From positions 58,252-122,251 of the forward strand of contig CAZFLM010000011.1 in assembly GCA_964519955.1 (NCBI GenBank): a stretch of 64,000 bases of DNA. The letters are read 5' to 3'. A model generated the notes under the pieces. It was not told the DNA's origin. It ran no database searches and worked only from the letters and a program-made list of their open reading frames with translations. A program made the translations under genes and the position numbers. The stretch's first letter is position 1, and the number at the start of each line of letters is the position of its first letter. This DNA comes from CAZFLM01 sp964519955 (GTDB taxonomy: Bacteria > Armatimonadota > Chthonomonadetes > Chthonomonadales > CAJBBX01). This document shows, piece after piece, positions 1-8,825 of this stretch.

Positions 1-2
1 TT

Positions 3-488
3 GGAGGGATAGCCGCCGCGCTCGCGTTGGCGGGGGCGATGGCAGTGCAGAACGGTACGAGCGCGGGCCCGCCGGCGGCGCTGGAGCGGTTGGGCGTGAT
101 GGTCGGCGGCGAGTGGGTGGGCGAGGCGAAGGACGCGAGCGGCAAGCCGTTTGCGTCGCTGCGGTTTGAGTGGGGGCCAGGCCGCAAGTCCATCCGCGGC
201 TCGGGCACCATCGCCGGCGCGGCCGTCGAGTCTCGTCTCGCATGGGACGCGGCGGCGAAGAAGGTGTACTACGTCGACTTCCACGGCCCGGAGACGGTCT
301 ACTTCGGGCACTACTCCTTCGACGGCGATGCCGCCATCGTCGACTTCAAGACGCTCGTCGGGGCGCCGGGCGCCTGGCACACCCGCGCGACCTGGCCGGA
401 CCGCGACACCTACGTGGCGACCATCCGGCCGGTGGTGGACGGGAAGCTGAAGGAGGGGCACGAGGTGCGGCTGCGGCGGGTGCGGTGA
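3..488 (+). CDS. secreted protein of unknown function, 5' end missing
   Basis: The frame is open to the left edge of the window, so the true start lies outside it. The first visible residues (GGIAAALALAGAMAVQ) read as the end of a signal peptide, which suggests export. The remaining ~145 residues are rich in Gly, Trp and Tyr and contain alternating short strands (FASLRFEWGPG, KVYYVDFHGPE, YFGHYSFDGD) typical of a small beta-barrel; they recall DUF1579-like proteins, but I do not recognise a specific family. No catalytic motif is visible. It ends in TGA and is followed by a convergent gene. Confidence 0.6.
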   Translation, partial: GGIAAALALAGAMAVQNGTSAGPPAALERLGVMVGGEWVGEAKDASGKPFASLRFEWGPGRKSIRGSGTIAGAAVESRLAWDAAAKKVYYVDFHGPETVYFGHYSFDGDAAIVDFKTLVGAPGAWHTRATWPDRDTYVATIRPVVDGKLKEGHEVRLRRVR

Positions 489-509
489 GGCGACGTGTTG
501 CTGATGGCG

Positions 510-761
510 TCAGGCATGGAGCGCCTCGAGTTCGGCCAACTCCTCCTCGAAGGGGCACACGCGGTAACGCCCCAGCGCTAGCAGGAACTCGGCGCGGCTC
601 ATCGAGGCCAGCTCGGCCGCCCGCCCAGATGACAGCCGCCCCAACTCGTAGAGCTTCACCGCGGCCAGGACGCGCATCTCCCGACCAAAGGAGGCTGCGT
701 CGGTCTTCTCGGCAAGCAAGACCTTGTCCGGTATCTCGATGGTGACCGAGTGTGTGGCCAT
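510..761 (-). CDS. UPF0175-family small protein (putative antitoxin)
   Basis: The 83-residue product begins MATHSVTIEIPD and continues with a helical segment (AVKLYELGRLSSGRAAELA) followed by MSRAEFL. This is the usual UPF0175 layout, in which a short strand precedes a helix-turn-helix-like region. The ATG at 761 is preferred over an in-frame upstream ATG at 872 because GAGGGAG lies about eight bases in front of it. Members of this family are usually encoded beside a PIN-domain toxin. None is adjacent here: the neighbours are a convergent secreted protein and the alpha-2-macroglobulin gene. It is therefore an orphan antitoxin or a stand-alone regulator. Function is inferred from the family only. 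Confidence 0.75.
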   Translation of the reverse strand: MATHSVTIEIPDKVLLAEKTDAASFGREMRVLAAVKLYELGRLSSGRAAELASMSRAEFLLALGRYRVCPFEEELAELEALHA

Positions 762-913
762 GGCTCCCTCGCAATCGGGCCGCATCGGGACGCGCGGCAC
801 CACATCGCAGTATATCAGGTTCGCGTCGGCGGGGCAACGGAGTGGTCGGATACACAACAGGCGGAGCCGCACCCGGCCCCGCCTGTCGATCGCAGAGGTC
901 GCCCTCGCGGCCT

Positions 914-3900
914 CTACTTGCTTACTACGAGTAGTTGGGGGGCAGATATCGTCGCCTGCTCAGGATTGTAGTACGGGTATGCCTTGCTGAGCGGCGTCTG
1001 CGCCTTGATTGGGAACTTCGCCTTCACTGCGTAGTGCAGCTCCAGCTCCTCCATCGGCCCCAGCTTCTCGATGTAGACGATGATCTGGCGCTGGGCCAGC
1101 GTGTACTTGCTGATCTTCTTCGCCTGAACCGCCGCCTCCAGGTCGTCCGGCACCACGCTGAAGCCGGGCGGCACGCCGAGGTCGATGAGCGGCATCTCGG
1201 CGATGCGGCCCGTCGTGTTGCGCACCTTCACCGTCACGCCGGCCGTATCGTCCTGGGCCAGGTTCTTCTTGTCGTACGCCACGTCGATCATGATCGGACC
1301 GGGGCCCTTGGGGCCTGCGCCCACCACATCCCACGGCATGTAGTAGCGAGACGCGATCTGGTACAGCATCGATCCCTCGCCCTCATAGGTCAGCTTGATG
1401 TCGTTGCGGTCGGCTTTCAGGTTCTCCTTCAGGTCGATCTGGCGCATCACGTCGCTGTCCTCGGGAGTGATGTCGATCGTCGTGACCTTGGCGCCGTTCG
1501 CGAACACGGTCACCTTGCCCTTGCCGCCGCCCGTGCCGCTGCCGCTGGCGAACAGCAGCGCCTTCATCGACCAGACCGTGCCCTGCGTCGTCGACCAGGT
1601 GCCGAAGCTGTCCTTCGACTGCACCAGGTAGGTGAGCACCTTGTTGGTGAATCCGCCGTTGCGTCCCCACTTCGCCAGGCCGTAGGCGGCCAGGCCCGTG
1701 GTCTCCAGGTCGGCGCTCTCCTTGCGCGCGCCGGTGAAGGTCTGCGTGTCACCCTCCCACCAGGCGGCCTTGTCGGTCTGCTTGGCCATCTCGACGAGGC
1801 GGGCGGCAACCTGGCCCGCGGCCTCTCCGTCGCGCTCCGTCTTGGTGAGCAGGCTCAGGATCAGCGCGAGCGTGTAGGCATCCTTGGCCTCGCCCTTGTG
1901 CTCCTTCACGTACGCCAGGCCCTTCGCCGTCTCCGGCCCCTTGTAGCCGCTCTCCGCCAGCGCCCAGGTGATGTAGGCCGCGCTGCGCAGGGCGCCAGTC
2001 TGCCGGTTGATGATGCCCTCGGCGATGCCCTGGCCATCCTCCGGCCAGGTGCCGTCGGGCTTCTGGCGGCCGGCCAGCCAGTGCTGAGTGCGGGCGATGA
2101 GCGACGGGTCGACGTCGTGCACCTTCGACATGTCGCTGAACTCGAGCAGTCCGTACGCGGTGAGGATCTGGTGCGCCGGGTCGTTGCCGAACCAGGAGAA
2201 ACCGCCGGCCTTGCACTCGAACGTGACCAGGCGCTGGTAGCCCACGTTGATGTACTGCTCGGCCTTCATCAGCAGCTCGGGGTTGGCCTTCTTCGTGGCC
2301 TTCAGGTAGTCGGTCACCAGCACGTTCGGGTAGGTGGTGGAGCTGGTCTGCTCGAAGCAGCCGTTCGGCATCCGCAGCAGCCCGTCGAGCCCCTCGACGA
2401 CCTGGCTGAACGATCCCGGATACAGCTTCACCCAGAGCGAGTCGGCGCCGGCCACCGCGTTGCCCGGGAACGTGACGGTCTTCTCGACGGTCTTCTCCAG
2501 CCGATCGTTGATGGCGTCGCGCACTTCCTTGCCGTTCGGCGTCACGTCGATCGAGCGGATCAGCGCGTCGGAGAGCTTGGTGCCGCGGGCGGTGACCTTC
2601 AGGCTGTGCGCGCCGAGCGTGTTCACGGTGAGCGGGTAGTAGACGACCTTCACCTCGTTCTTGCCCATGTGCACGGTCTGCTTGGCGGGGCCTTCCAGCT
2701 TGAACCAGGGCTGCTCGTCGAGCGTGAGGGCCACGTCCTGGTCGCCGGGCAGGTAGTTGTAGACGGCCACGGGGATCTCGACGCGGTCGCCCTGCGTCAG
2801 CGAGACCGGCAGGTCGATGTCCGCGAAGAAGTCCTGGAACACCTTGAGCGGCGCGGTGGCGCTGCCGAGTTGGCCGTTCGCACCGTTCGCGAGCATGCTC
2901 ATCCGCCAGGTCGTGATCGAGTCGGCCATCGGCACCTTGATCTCGGCGCGGCCCTGGTCGTCCGTGATGAGCGCCGGGTTCCAGTACATCGTCTCCGGGA
3001 AGAACTGGCGCACGCGCGGCTCGGGAGCGCCGCCCTCGGCCTTGCTCGCGCCCGCCGCCCCGCCCATCGGCTTGGCGGCCTTGAACATGACGCGCTCTTC
3101 CATCGCCATGCCGCCGGCCATGCGTGGCATCGCGGCGGCCGCATCGAGCATCAGCACATCGCCCTCGCCGCCGCCGCCGCGACCGCCGCCGAAGCCGCCC
3201 ATGCCGCCCGGTGCGCCCAGCCCATTCGCCAGGCCCCTGCGCGAGCGGTAGTAGCGGCCGCCCAGCACGTCATCGAGCGTGCCCCACTTGCCGTCGGGGC
3301 CGGCGCAGCTCAGCGAGAACCAGTTGCTAAAGTCCTTCTGGCCGAACAACTCCACCTTGTACGGGTGGCCCCACGGGTCGAGCAGGTCCCTCGCGGTCAG
3401 GTAGCCCTTGTCGGCCAGCCGCTGGAGCCCTTCCTCGGCCGTCGGCGCCGCGCCGGTGTCCTGGCGGAACTTCTGCGCGGCCTGCTGGATCTTGCGCTGG
3501 AGCTGATTCATCTGGTCGATGAGCCGGTCGCGCGCCTCCGCCCAGCGCGAGAGGTACGTGTTCGCGCGGTAGTCGAAGCCGGATGCGGCAGGCGCGGCCG
3601 CCAGCACGACGGCGGCGGCTCGCTGGCGCTGCGGCTCCGTGACGCTCGGCTCGCGCTTCTCGGTGATCAGCCCGGACGGCCGGAGCCCGTGGATCTCGTA
3701 CTTCGGCTCCATCAGCTCCTTCTCGAGCATGAAGTAGATCTTCTCGAGGCCGGGCTGCATCTCGGAGAGCGCGAAGACGGACTCGTCGACGATCGCCAGG
3801 CCCAGCGCGGCGGCCACCGGCTGGTTCGCCTGGTTGCGCACCGCGAAGCGGAGGACGGCGTCGGCGCCGGGGCGGTACTCCTGCTTGTCCGGCGTCATCT

Positions 3901-5593
3901 TGATGACGAGGTCATCGGCCGGCGACACGACGACCGTCTTCGTGTCGCGCACGATGTTCTCGTCCGGCAGGATCTTGTACGCGTGGATCTCGAGCGTGCC
4001 CACCATGTCGTTGGTGAGGGGCAACGCGATCTCCGTCTTCCCGTCCTTCACGGCCTCGGCGCGGGTCAGGATGGTCTGCTTGTTGCGGATCACGTCGACG
4101 TAGAACGTGCCGGTCTTGACCGACGAGAGTGCGGTGAGGAAGAGACGGTCGCCGACCTTCGCCAGCGTCTTGTCGGTGCGCAGCAGCACGCCGTCCTTCG
4201 CGCCCGAGCTGGAGAGGGGCTGCGACGCCGTCGCCGAATGCCCATCCTTGGCGGTGACCGTCGCGCTAACGGTGAGCTGGCCGGCGGCCGGGGTGAACTG
4301 GTACGTGGCGATGCCCATGGAGTCCGTCGTCACGTGGACCGGCTCGCTGCCCTTGTCGGTCGTCACCGCGACGTCGGCGTCCTTCACTGGCGCGCTGTCC
4401 GGGGTGCCGCAGGCGATGTAGACGCGGTTCTGGACGCCGGGCACGAGTTGCTTGCTCTCGGGGACCATGACGACCAGAATGGGGTCCTTCACCACGGGCA
4501 CCGACTTGCTCTGCATCTGCTGGTGGTCGGCGGTGTCCTTGACGCGCACCTGGAACTCGACGACCGCCTTGCCCTGCTCGAAGGGCTGGCCGACGAACGA
4601 GTTCGGCAGCGTGTACTCGAACTTGTAGGCGCCGGTCGCGTCCGTCTTGCCCTGCAGCTCGGCCAGCTTGGTGACGCCGATGTCGACCGTGTTGACGGTG
4701 ATCGTGACGTCGCCGCCGCAGACCGGCTTGCCGAAGAAGTAGTCGGTCTGCACGGTGCCCTTCACGTTCTCACCGGGCAGGTAGTAAGGGCGCTCCGTGG
4801 TGATGCCGACCTTGAACTTGGGCAGCACGTAGCGCTCGACGCGCACCTTCTTCTCCGCCAGCCCACTCTCCAGCACCGCGCGGATGGTGAACACGCCCAT
4901 GTTCACCTCGTCGGCGAGCGCGAAGTCGGTGGAGGCGACGCCGAACTTCGAGAGCGTGTCCTTCTTCTTGAACACCTTGTTGCCGCGCGCGTCTTCAACC
5001 TCGAAGGTGATGGGCTTCTCGGCAACCGCGCGACGATCCGCCGTGTCCAGCGCCAGCGCGCGAATGTGGACGATCTGGTTCGGCTGGTACACAGGCTTGT
5101 CCACGGTCAGCAGGATCTGCTCGGACTGCTCGATCTGGATGCGCTGCGTTACCGTGTCCTTGCCGAGGTGAGTGTCGACGTTTACGCGCAGGTCGTAGCT
5201 GCCGGGCGGCAGCGCCGGCGCCTTGAACTGGGCGTCGAGCGAGCCGACCTGGTTCGTGCGCCCGGTATGGAGCGGCGTCACGGTAGGGGCTGTCTTCGGA
5301 GCCGCCGCGTTGCCGCCCTGCTTGGGCTCCTCCACGGACAGGAGGTCGATCTTCACCGATGCGCGGACCGGGGCGCCCGTGCGGTGGTCGGTGACGATCA
5401 CCCGCAGCGACGCCGGGCCCCCCCGGAGCCACCGGTTCTGCCCGAGCACTTCGGTCTCTAGCGGGGAGACGTTGAAAGAAGCCGCCGATGCGGCGGCCTG
5501 GCGCGTCTGGGCGGCCTGCTGCGCGGCGGCGAAGAGCCCGCCTGTGGCCAGGCACAGCAGCACGATCGCCGCCAGCCGTAAGGTCTTGTTCAT
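914..5593 (-). CDS. alpha-2-macroglobulin family protein with GspG-like insert
   Basis: This 1559-residue exported protein is predicted to trap proteases by a covalent thioester. It begins with MNKTLRL and a signal peptide without a lipobox cysteine, so it should be periplasmic or secreted. AGGAGGGA upstream of 5593 supports this start over the upstream ATG at 5662. Residues to about 640 form macroglobulin domains. The thioester motif GCFEQ lies near residue 1078, inside a helical thioester domain, and receptor-type beta domains follow to the C terminus. An unusual insert at about residues 680-780 has the features of a type II secretion major pseudopilin tail (DPWGHPY, then CAGPDGKWGTLDD). 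A Gly-rich stretch follows it, in the position of a bait region. The family assignment is firm; the role of the insert is unknown. Confidence 0.93.
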   Translation of the reverse strand: MNKTLRLAAIVLLCLATGGLFAAAQQAAQTRQAAASAASFNVSPLETEVLGQNRWLRGGPASLRVIVTDHRTGAPVRASVKIDLLSVEEPKQGGNAAAPKTAPTVTPLHTGRTNQVGSLDAQFKAPALPPGSYDLRVNVDTHLGKDTVTQRIQIEQSEQILLTVDKPVYQPNQIVHIRALALDTADRRAVAEKPITFEVEDARGNKVFKKKDTLSKFGVASTDFALADEVNMGVFTIRAVLESGLAEKKVRVERYVLPKFKVGITTERPYYLPGENVKGTVQTDYFFGKPVCGGDVTITVNTVDIGVTKLAELQGKTDATGAYKFEYTLPNSFVGQPFEQGKAVVEFQVRVKDTADHQQMQSKSVPVVKDPILVVMVPESKQLVPGVQNRVYIACGTPDSAPVKDADVAVTTDKGSEPVHVTTDSMGIATYQFTPAAGQLTVSATVTAKDGHSATASQPLSSSGAKDGVLLRTDKTLAKVGDRLFLTALSSVKTGTFYVDVIRNKQTILTRAEAVKDGKTEIALPLTNDMVGTLEIHAYKILPDENIVRDTKTVVVSPADDLVIKMTPDKQEYRPGADAVLRFAVRNQANQPVAAALGLAIVDESVFALSEMQPGLEKIYFMLEKELMEPKYEIHGLRPSGLITEKREPSVTEPQRQRAAAVVLAAAPAASGFDYRANTYLSRWAEARDRLIDQMNQLQRKIQQAAQKFRQDTGAAPTAEEGLQRLADKGYLTARDLLDPWGHPYKVELFGQKDFSNWFSLSCAGPDGKWGTLDDVLGGRYYRSRRGLANGLGAPGGMGGFGGGRGGGGEGDVLMLDAAAAMPRMAGGMAMEERVMFKAAKPMGGAAGASKAEGGAPEPRVRQFFPETMYWNPALITDDQGRAEIKVPMADSITTWRMSMLANGANGQLGSATAPLKVFQDFFADIDLPVSLTQGDRVEIPVAVYNYLPGDQDVALTLDEQPWFKLEGPAKQTVHMGKNEVKVVYYPLTVNTLGAHSLKVTARGTKLSDALIRSIDVTPNGKEVRDAINDRLEKTVEKTVTFPGNAVAGADSLWVKLYPGSFSQVVEGLDGLLRMPNGCFEQTSSTTYPNVLVTDYLKATKKANPELLMKAEQYINVGYQRLVTFECKAGGFSWFGNDPAHQILTAYGLLEFSDMSKVHDVDPSLIARTQHWLAGRQKPDGTWPEDGQGIAEGIINRQTGALRSAAYITWALAESGYKGPETAKGLAYVKEHKGEAKDAYTLALILSLLTKTERDGEAAGQVAARLVEMAKQTDKAAWWEGDTQTFTGARKESADLETTGLAAYGLAKWGRNGGFTNKVLTYLVQSKDSFGTWSTTQGTVWSMKALLFASGSGTGGGKGKVTVFANGAKVTTIDITPEDSDVMRQIDLKENLKADRNDIKLTYEGEGSMLYQIASRYYMPWDVVGAGPKGPGPIMIDVAYDKKNLAQDDTAGVTVKVRNTTGRIAEMPLIDLGVPPGFSVVPDDLEAAVQAKKISKYTLAQRQIIVYIEKLGPMEELELHYAVKAKFPIKAQTPLSKAYPYYNPEQATISAPQLLVVSK

Positions 5594-5821
5594 GGTGCAT
5601 CCCTCCTGCATGACCGGGTATGGCCGAATCCGTATACGCAGTTTGTTGCACAGAACGCCCAAAAGGTTCGTATGGCATAGGGAGGAAGTTGCGAATGCCT
5701 CGGTGGCACGGGCTGCCGCCTGCCGCAGGCTTGACGGGAGCGCCGCGATGGGCCAAACTGTGTAGCGTGGCTCGTCGCAGATACGAGCGTCTGTGCCGGG
5801 GAGCCCGGCGCGAGGACTTCC

Positions 5822-7117
5822 ATGCCGCTTCGTTCGCTAATCGTCGCCAGCATCAACCATCTGACCGCGTCCGTCGAGAAGCGCGAGTGCCTCGCGCTCG
5901 ACGGATCGTCACTGCGGGCAGCGCTTCAGGACCTTCAGGACCGTGGCGCCGAGCAGGCGGTCATCCTCTCTACCTGCAACCGCACCGAGGTCTACGCCTT
6001 CGGCTGCAGCGTCGCGGTGCTGGAGCGGTTCTTCGCCGAGCGCCAGGGCATCCCCGTCAGCGAGTTGGCGGGCGAGATGACGGTCCATCGCGGCGCGGCC
6101 GCTCTGCGCCATCTGCTGCGCGTCGCCTCGGGCCTCGAGTCGCAGGTCCTCGGCGAGTCGGAGATCCTGGGCCAGGTCAAGAAGGCCTGGTCCGTGGCCC
6201 GGGAGGAGGGGATGACCGCCTCCTTCCTCGACGCGGCCTTCCAGCACGCGGTGATGGCCGGCAAGCGGGTCAGGACCGAGACGGAGTTGGGGCGGCACGC
6301 TCTCTCCATCGCGTCCCTGGCCCTCCGTCTCGCGGCCCAGGAAGAGGGCAACCTCTCGCAGCGAACCGTGCTCGTCGTCGGCACGGGCGAGATGGGCCGC
6401 CGCATCGTCCAGGAGCTGGAGTGCTACCAGCCCAAGAAGCTCTACGTCATCAGCCACACGCTGGCCTACGCGGAGAGCCTGGCGCGGGCGGGCGGCGGCG
6501 AGGCGCTGGCCATCAGCCAGATCTCGCACGTCCTGGCCGATGTCGACGTCGCGTTCACGGTGACGACCGCGCCGCACCCGATCCTCGACCGAGCGGAGCT
6601 TTCCACCCTCGCGGAGCAGCGCGGCGGCCGGCCCCTCGCCATCTTCGATCTGGGCGTGCCCCGCAACACCGCACCGGACGTGAAGGAACTGCCGTTCGTC
6701 ACGCTCCACGACATCGACGACCTGAAGGCGCTCTCCGAGGTCCATCGCAAGTCGCGCGAGAAGGAGATCCCCTCCGCCGAGCGCATCCTCCACGAGGAGA
6801 TGGACCGGTTCTCGGACTGGTGCAAGCAGCGCAGCGTCGCGCCGATGATCACAGCCCTGCGCCAGAGGGCCGAGCAGATCCGCCAGCGCCAGCTTCGCCG
6901 CGCGCTCTCGCAGTTGGGCGAGGTGACGGACGAGCAGCGTGAGGTGATCGAGCGGATGACGGTTCACCTCGTGAAGCAGCTCCTGCACTACCCGATCTCC
7001 GAGCTGCGCGACGCGGCCGGCGAGGAGGAGATGCTCGCGGTCGTGGCCCGTCTGGTGGGCGTGTCGCACCCCGGCCACCCGCACGGCTCCTCCGGCGAAC
7101 CGGCCGGCTCCGAATGA
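5822..7117 (+). CDS. hemA: glutamyl-tRNA reductase
   Basis: This enzyme catalyses the first committed step of C5 heme synthesis, the NADPH-dependent reduction of glutamyl-tRNA to glutamate-1-semialdehyde. The 431-residue protein starts MPLRSLIVASINHLTASVEKR, close to the family consensus. It carries the catalytic cysteine at C52 in STCNRTEVY and a Rossmann motif VVGTGEMGRR for NADPH. A C-terminal dimerisation helix region is present. Length is normal. It opens a plus-strand heme operon and overlaps hemC by four bases (ATGA). AGGA about eight bases upstream of the ATG supports the start. No regulatory element is clear in the 228-base divergent gap towards the alpha-2-macroglobulin gene. Confidence 0.97.
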   Translation: MPLRSLIVASINHLTASVEKRECLALDGSSLRAALQDLQDRGAEQAVILSTCNRTEVYAFGCSVAVLERFFAERQGIPVSELAGEMTVHRGAAALRHLLRVASGLESQVLGESEILGQVKKAWSVAREEGMTASFLDAAFQHAVMAGKRVRTETELGRHALSIASLALRLAAQEEGNLSQRTVLVVGTGEMGRRIVQELECYQPKKLYVISHTLAYAESLARAGGGEALAISQISHVLADVDVAFTVTTAPHPILDRAELSTLAEQRGGRPLAIFDLGVPRNTAPDVKELPFVTLHDIDDLKALSEVHRKSREKEIPSAERILHEEMDRFSDWCKQRSVAPMITALRQRAEQIRQRQLRRALSQLGEVTDEQREVIERMTVHLVKQLLHYPISELRDAAGEEEMLAVVARLVGVSHPGHPHGSSGEPAGSE

Positions 7118-8058
7118 CAGCGCCGGCTTCCGCATCCCTGCGCGTCGGTACGCGGGGCAGCCTGCTCGCGCGCACCCAGACCGGCATGGTCATCGACGCG
7201 CTGTGCGCCTTGCACCCCGCCGTTGCCATCGAGACCGTCGTCATCCGCACGAGCGGCGACAGAGACCGGCGCGAGGTGACCGGCGCCTTCGTCGTCGAGT
7301 TGCAGGAGGCGCTGCTGCGCGGCGAGGTCGATCTGGCGGTGCACAGCATGAAGGACCTGCCCACCGCGCGGCCCGCCGGGCTGACCATCGCGGCGACACC
7401 GGCTCGCGAGGCTCGCGAGGACGCGGTCATCTCACCGCGAGGCGGCTTCGAGATGCTGCCCGCCGGCTCGCGCATCGGGACCGGGAGCCTGCGTCGCTCG
7501 GCCCAGCTCCGCGCGCTCCGGCCGGAACTGGAGTACCTGCCTCTGGTCGGCAACGTCGATACGCGGCTGCGCAAGCTGCTGGCCGGCGACTACGACGCCA
7601 TCGTGCTCTCCGTCGCGGGCATGCGGCGGCTTGGGTACCCGGTGCACGAGGGCGGCTTCGAGTTCGAAGGGGTGCGTCTGCTGGTGGATGTCCAGCCGGC
7701 CGAGCGCGTTCTGCCCGCGCCGGGGCAGGGGGCTCTCGCCCTGGAGGGCCGCGCCGACGATGGGGCGACCCAGGCGCTGGTCGAGCCCCTCGGCTGCGCC
7801 GCGACGGCGTCCTGCGTGGCCGCCGAGCGCGCGCTGCTCGGCGCACTCGGCGGCGGGTGCCGCACGCCGATCGGGGCTTCCGCTGTGGTGGAGGGCGATC
7901 GGCTGCGCCTCGCGGGCGTCGTGGCCGCGCCGGACGGCGCCACGGTCGTGCGGGGGGAGGCGGAGGGGCCGGTGGCCGAGCCCGAGGCCCTGGGCCGCGG
8001 CCTTGCCGAGCGGCTGATCGCCGAGGGCGCCGCCGCCATCCTGGCAGGCTGCGGCTGA
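7114..8058 (+). CDS. hemC: porphobilinogen deaminase (hydroxymethylbilane synthase)
   Basis: It joins four porphobilinogen units into hydroxymethylbilane in the cytoplasm. The 314-residue protein has the N-terminal VGTRGSLLAR signature, the substrate-binding arginine-rich segment GSLRRSAQL near residue 124, and the cysteine that carries the dipyrromethane cofactor at C249 in GGGCRTPIG. Length is typical. Its ATG overlaps the hemA stop (ATGA), and its stop TGA shares one base with the ATG of hemD, so translation of the three genes is probably coupled. Confidence 0.97.
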   Translation: MTAPASASLRVGTRGSLLARTQTGMVIDALCALHPAVAIETVVIRTSGDRDRREVTGAFVVELQEALLRGEVDLAVHSMKDLPTARPAGLTIAATPAREAREDAVISPRGGFEMLPAGSRIGTGSLRRSAQLRALRPELEYLPLVGNVDTRLRKLLAGDYDAIVLSVAGMRRLGYPVHEGGFEFEGVRLLVDVQPAERVLPAPGQGALALEGRADDGATQALVEPLGCAATASCVAAERALLGALGGGCRTPIGASAVVEGDRLRLAGVVAAPDGATVVRGEAEGPVAEPEALGRGLAERLIAEGAAAILAGCG

Positions 8059-8825
8059 TGGCCGGGCCGCTGGAGGGCAGGCGCATCCTGGTGACGCGGC
8101 CGAAGCGGCAGGCCGGCGACCTCGTGCAGCGTATCCGCGACCTGGGCGGCATCCCGATCCTGGCTCCAGCGATCGACGTAGCGCCGCCCGACGGTTCCGC
8201 TCCGCTCGACAGCGCGCTGCAGAGGCTGGCCTCGTACGCCTGGGTGGTGTTCACCAGCGCCAACGGAGTGATCGCCGCGACGGACCGCATGCGCGAGCTG
8301 GGCGTTGCCACGGGTGATCTGGCCGGCTGCCGCCTCGCCGCCATCGGCCCGGCGACCGCGCGGGAGCTGGCGGAGCGCTGCCGTCCGCCGGACGTGGTGC
8401 CGGATGCGTTCATCTCGGACGCCATCGCCGATGTGCTGGGCGAGGTCGCCGGGCTGCGCATCTTGCTGCCAAGGGCCGACATTGCCCGGCGCGACCTGCC
8501 GATCGAGTTGGCGCGGCGCGGCGCTGTCGTGGACGAAGTCGCCGCGTACAGCGTTCGATCCGGCGGCGACGCCGAGGCGCTGGCGGCGCTCGCGTCGCAG
8601 CCGGGTCCGCCCGACTTCATCACCCTGACGAGCCCGTCCGCCGTGCGCGGCCTGGTGGCCAACCTGCGCGAGGCCGGCCTGGACGGCTGGATGCGGCAGA
8701 GCGAGCTGGTGTGCATCGGGCCGATCACCGCGAGGGCTGTCGAGGGGCTGGGTTACCGGCCCGGCCGCATCGCCGACGAGTACACCGCCGAGGGGCTCGT
8801 CGCGGCACTGCTGAAGGGGGAATGA
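8058..8825 (+). CDS. hemD: uroporphyrinogen-III synthase
   Basis: It cyclises hydroxymethylbilane with inversion of ring D to give uroporphyrinogen III. The 255-residue product shows the poorly conserved two-lobe HemD fold: ILVTRPKRQAGD at the N terminus, WVVFTSANGV in the first lobe, DFITLTSPSAVRGL in the second and CIGPITARAVEGLGY near the C terminus. The start is the ATG overlapping the hemC stop (TGATG). The stop overlaps the ATG of hemB (ATGA). Position between hemC and hemB strengthens the call, since the family is weakly conserved. Confidence 0.94.
   Translation: MAGPLEGRRILVTRPKRQAGDLVQRIRDLGGIPILAPAIDVAPPDGSAPLDSALQRLASYAWVVFTSANGVIAATDRMRELGVATGDLAGCRLAAIGPATARELAERCRPPDVVPDAFISDAIADVLGEVAGLRILLPRADIARRDLPIELARRGAVVDEVAAYSVRSGGDAEALAALASQPGPPDFITLTSPSAVRGLVANLREAGLDGWMRQSELVCIGPITARAVEGLGYRPGRIADEYTAEGLVAALLKGE

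Noticed and set aside
935..5461. Very long plus-strand frame opposite the alpha-2-macroglobulin gene
   Set aside because: It is an Arg/Leu/Val/His-rich antisense shadow caused by high GC; the minus-strand product has clear domains, a thioester motif and a ribosome site.
5620..5821. A leader gene before hemA starting MPRWHGLPP
   Set aside because: The frame has a possible ribosome site but runs far into hemA in another frame and shows Arg-rich shadow composition.
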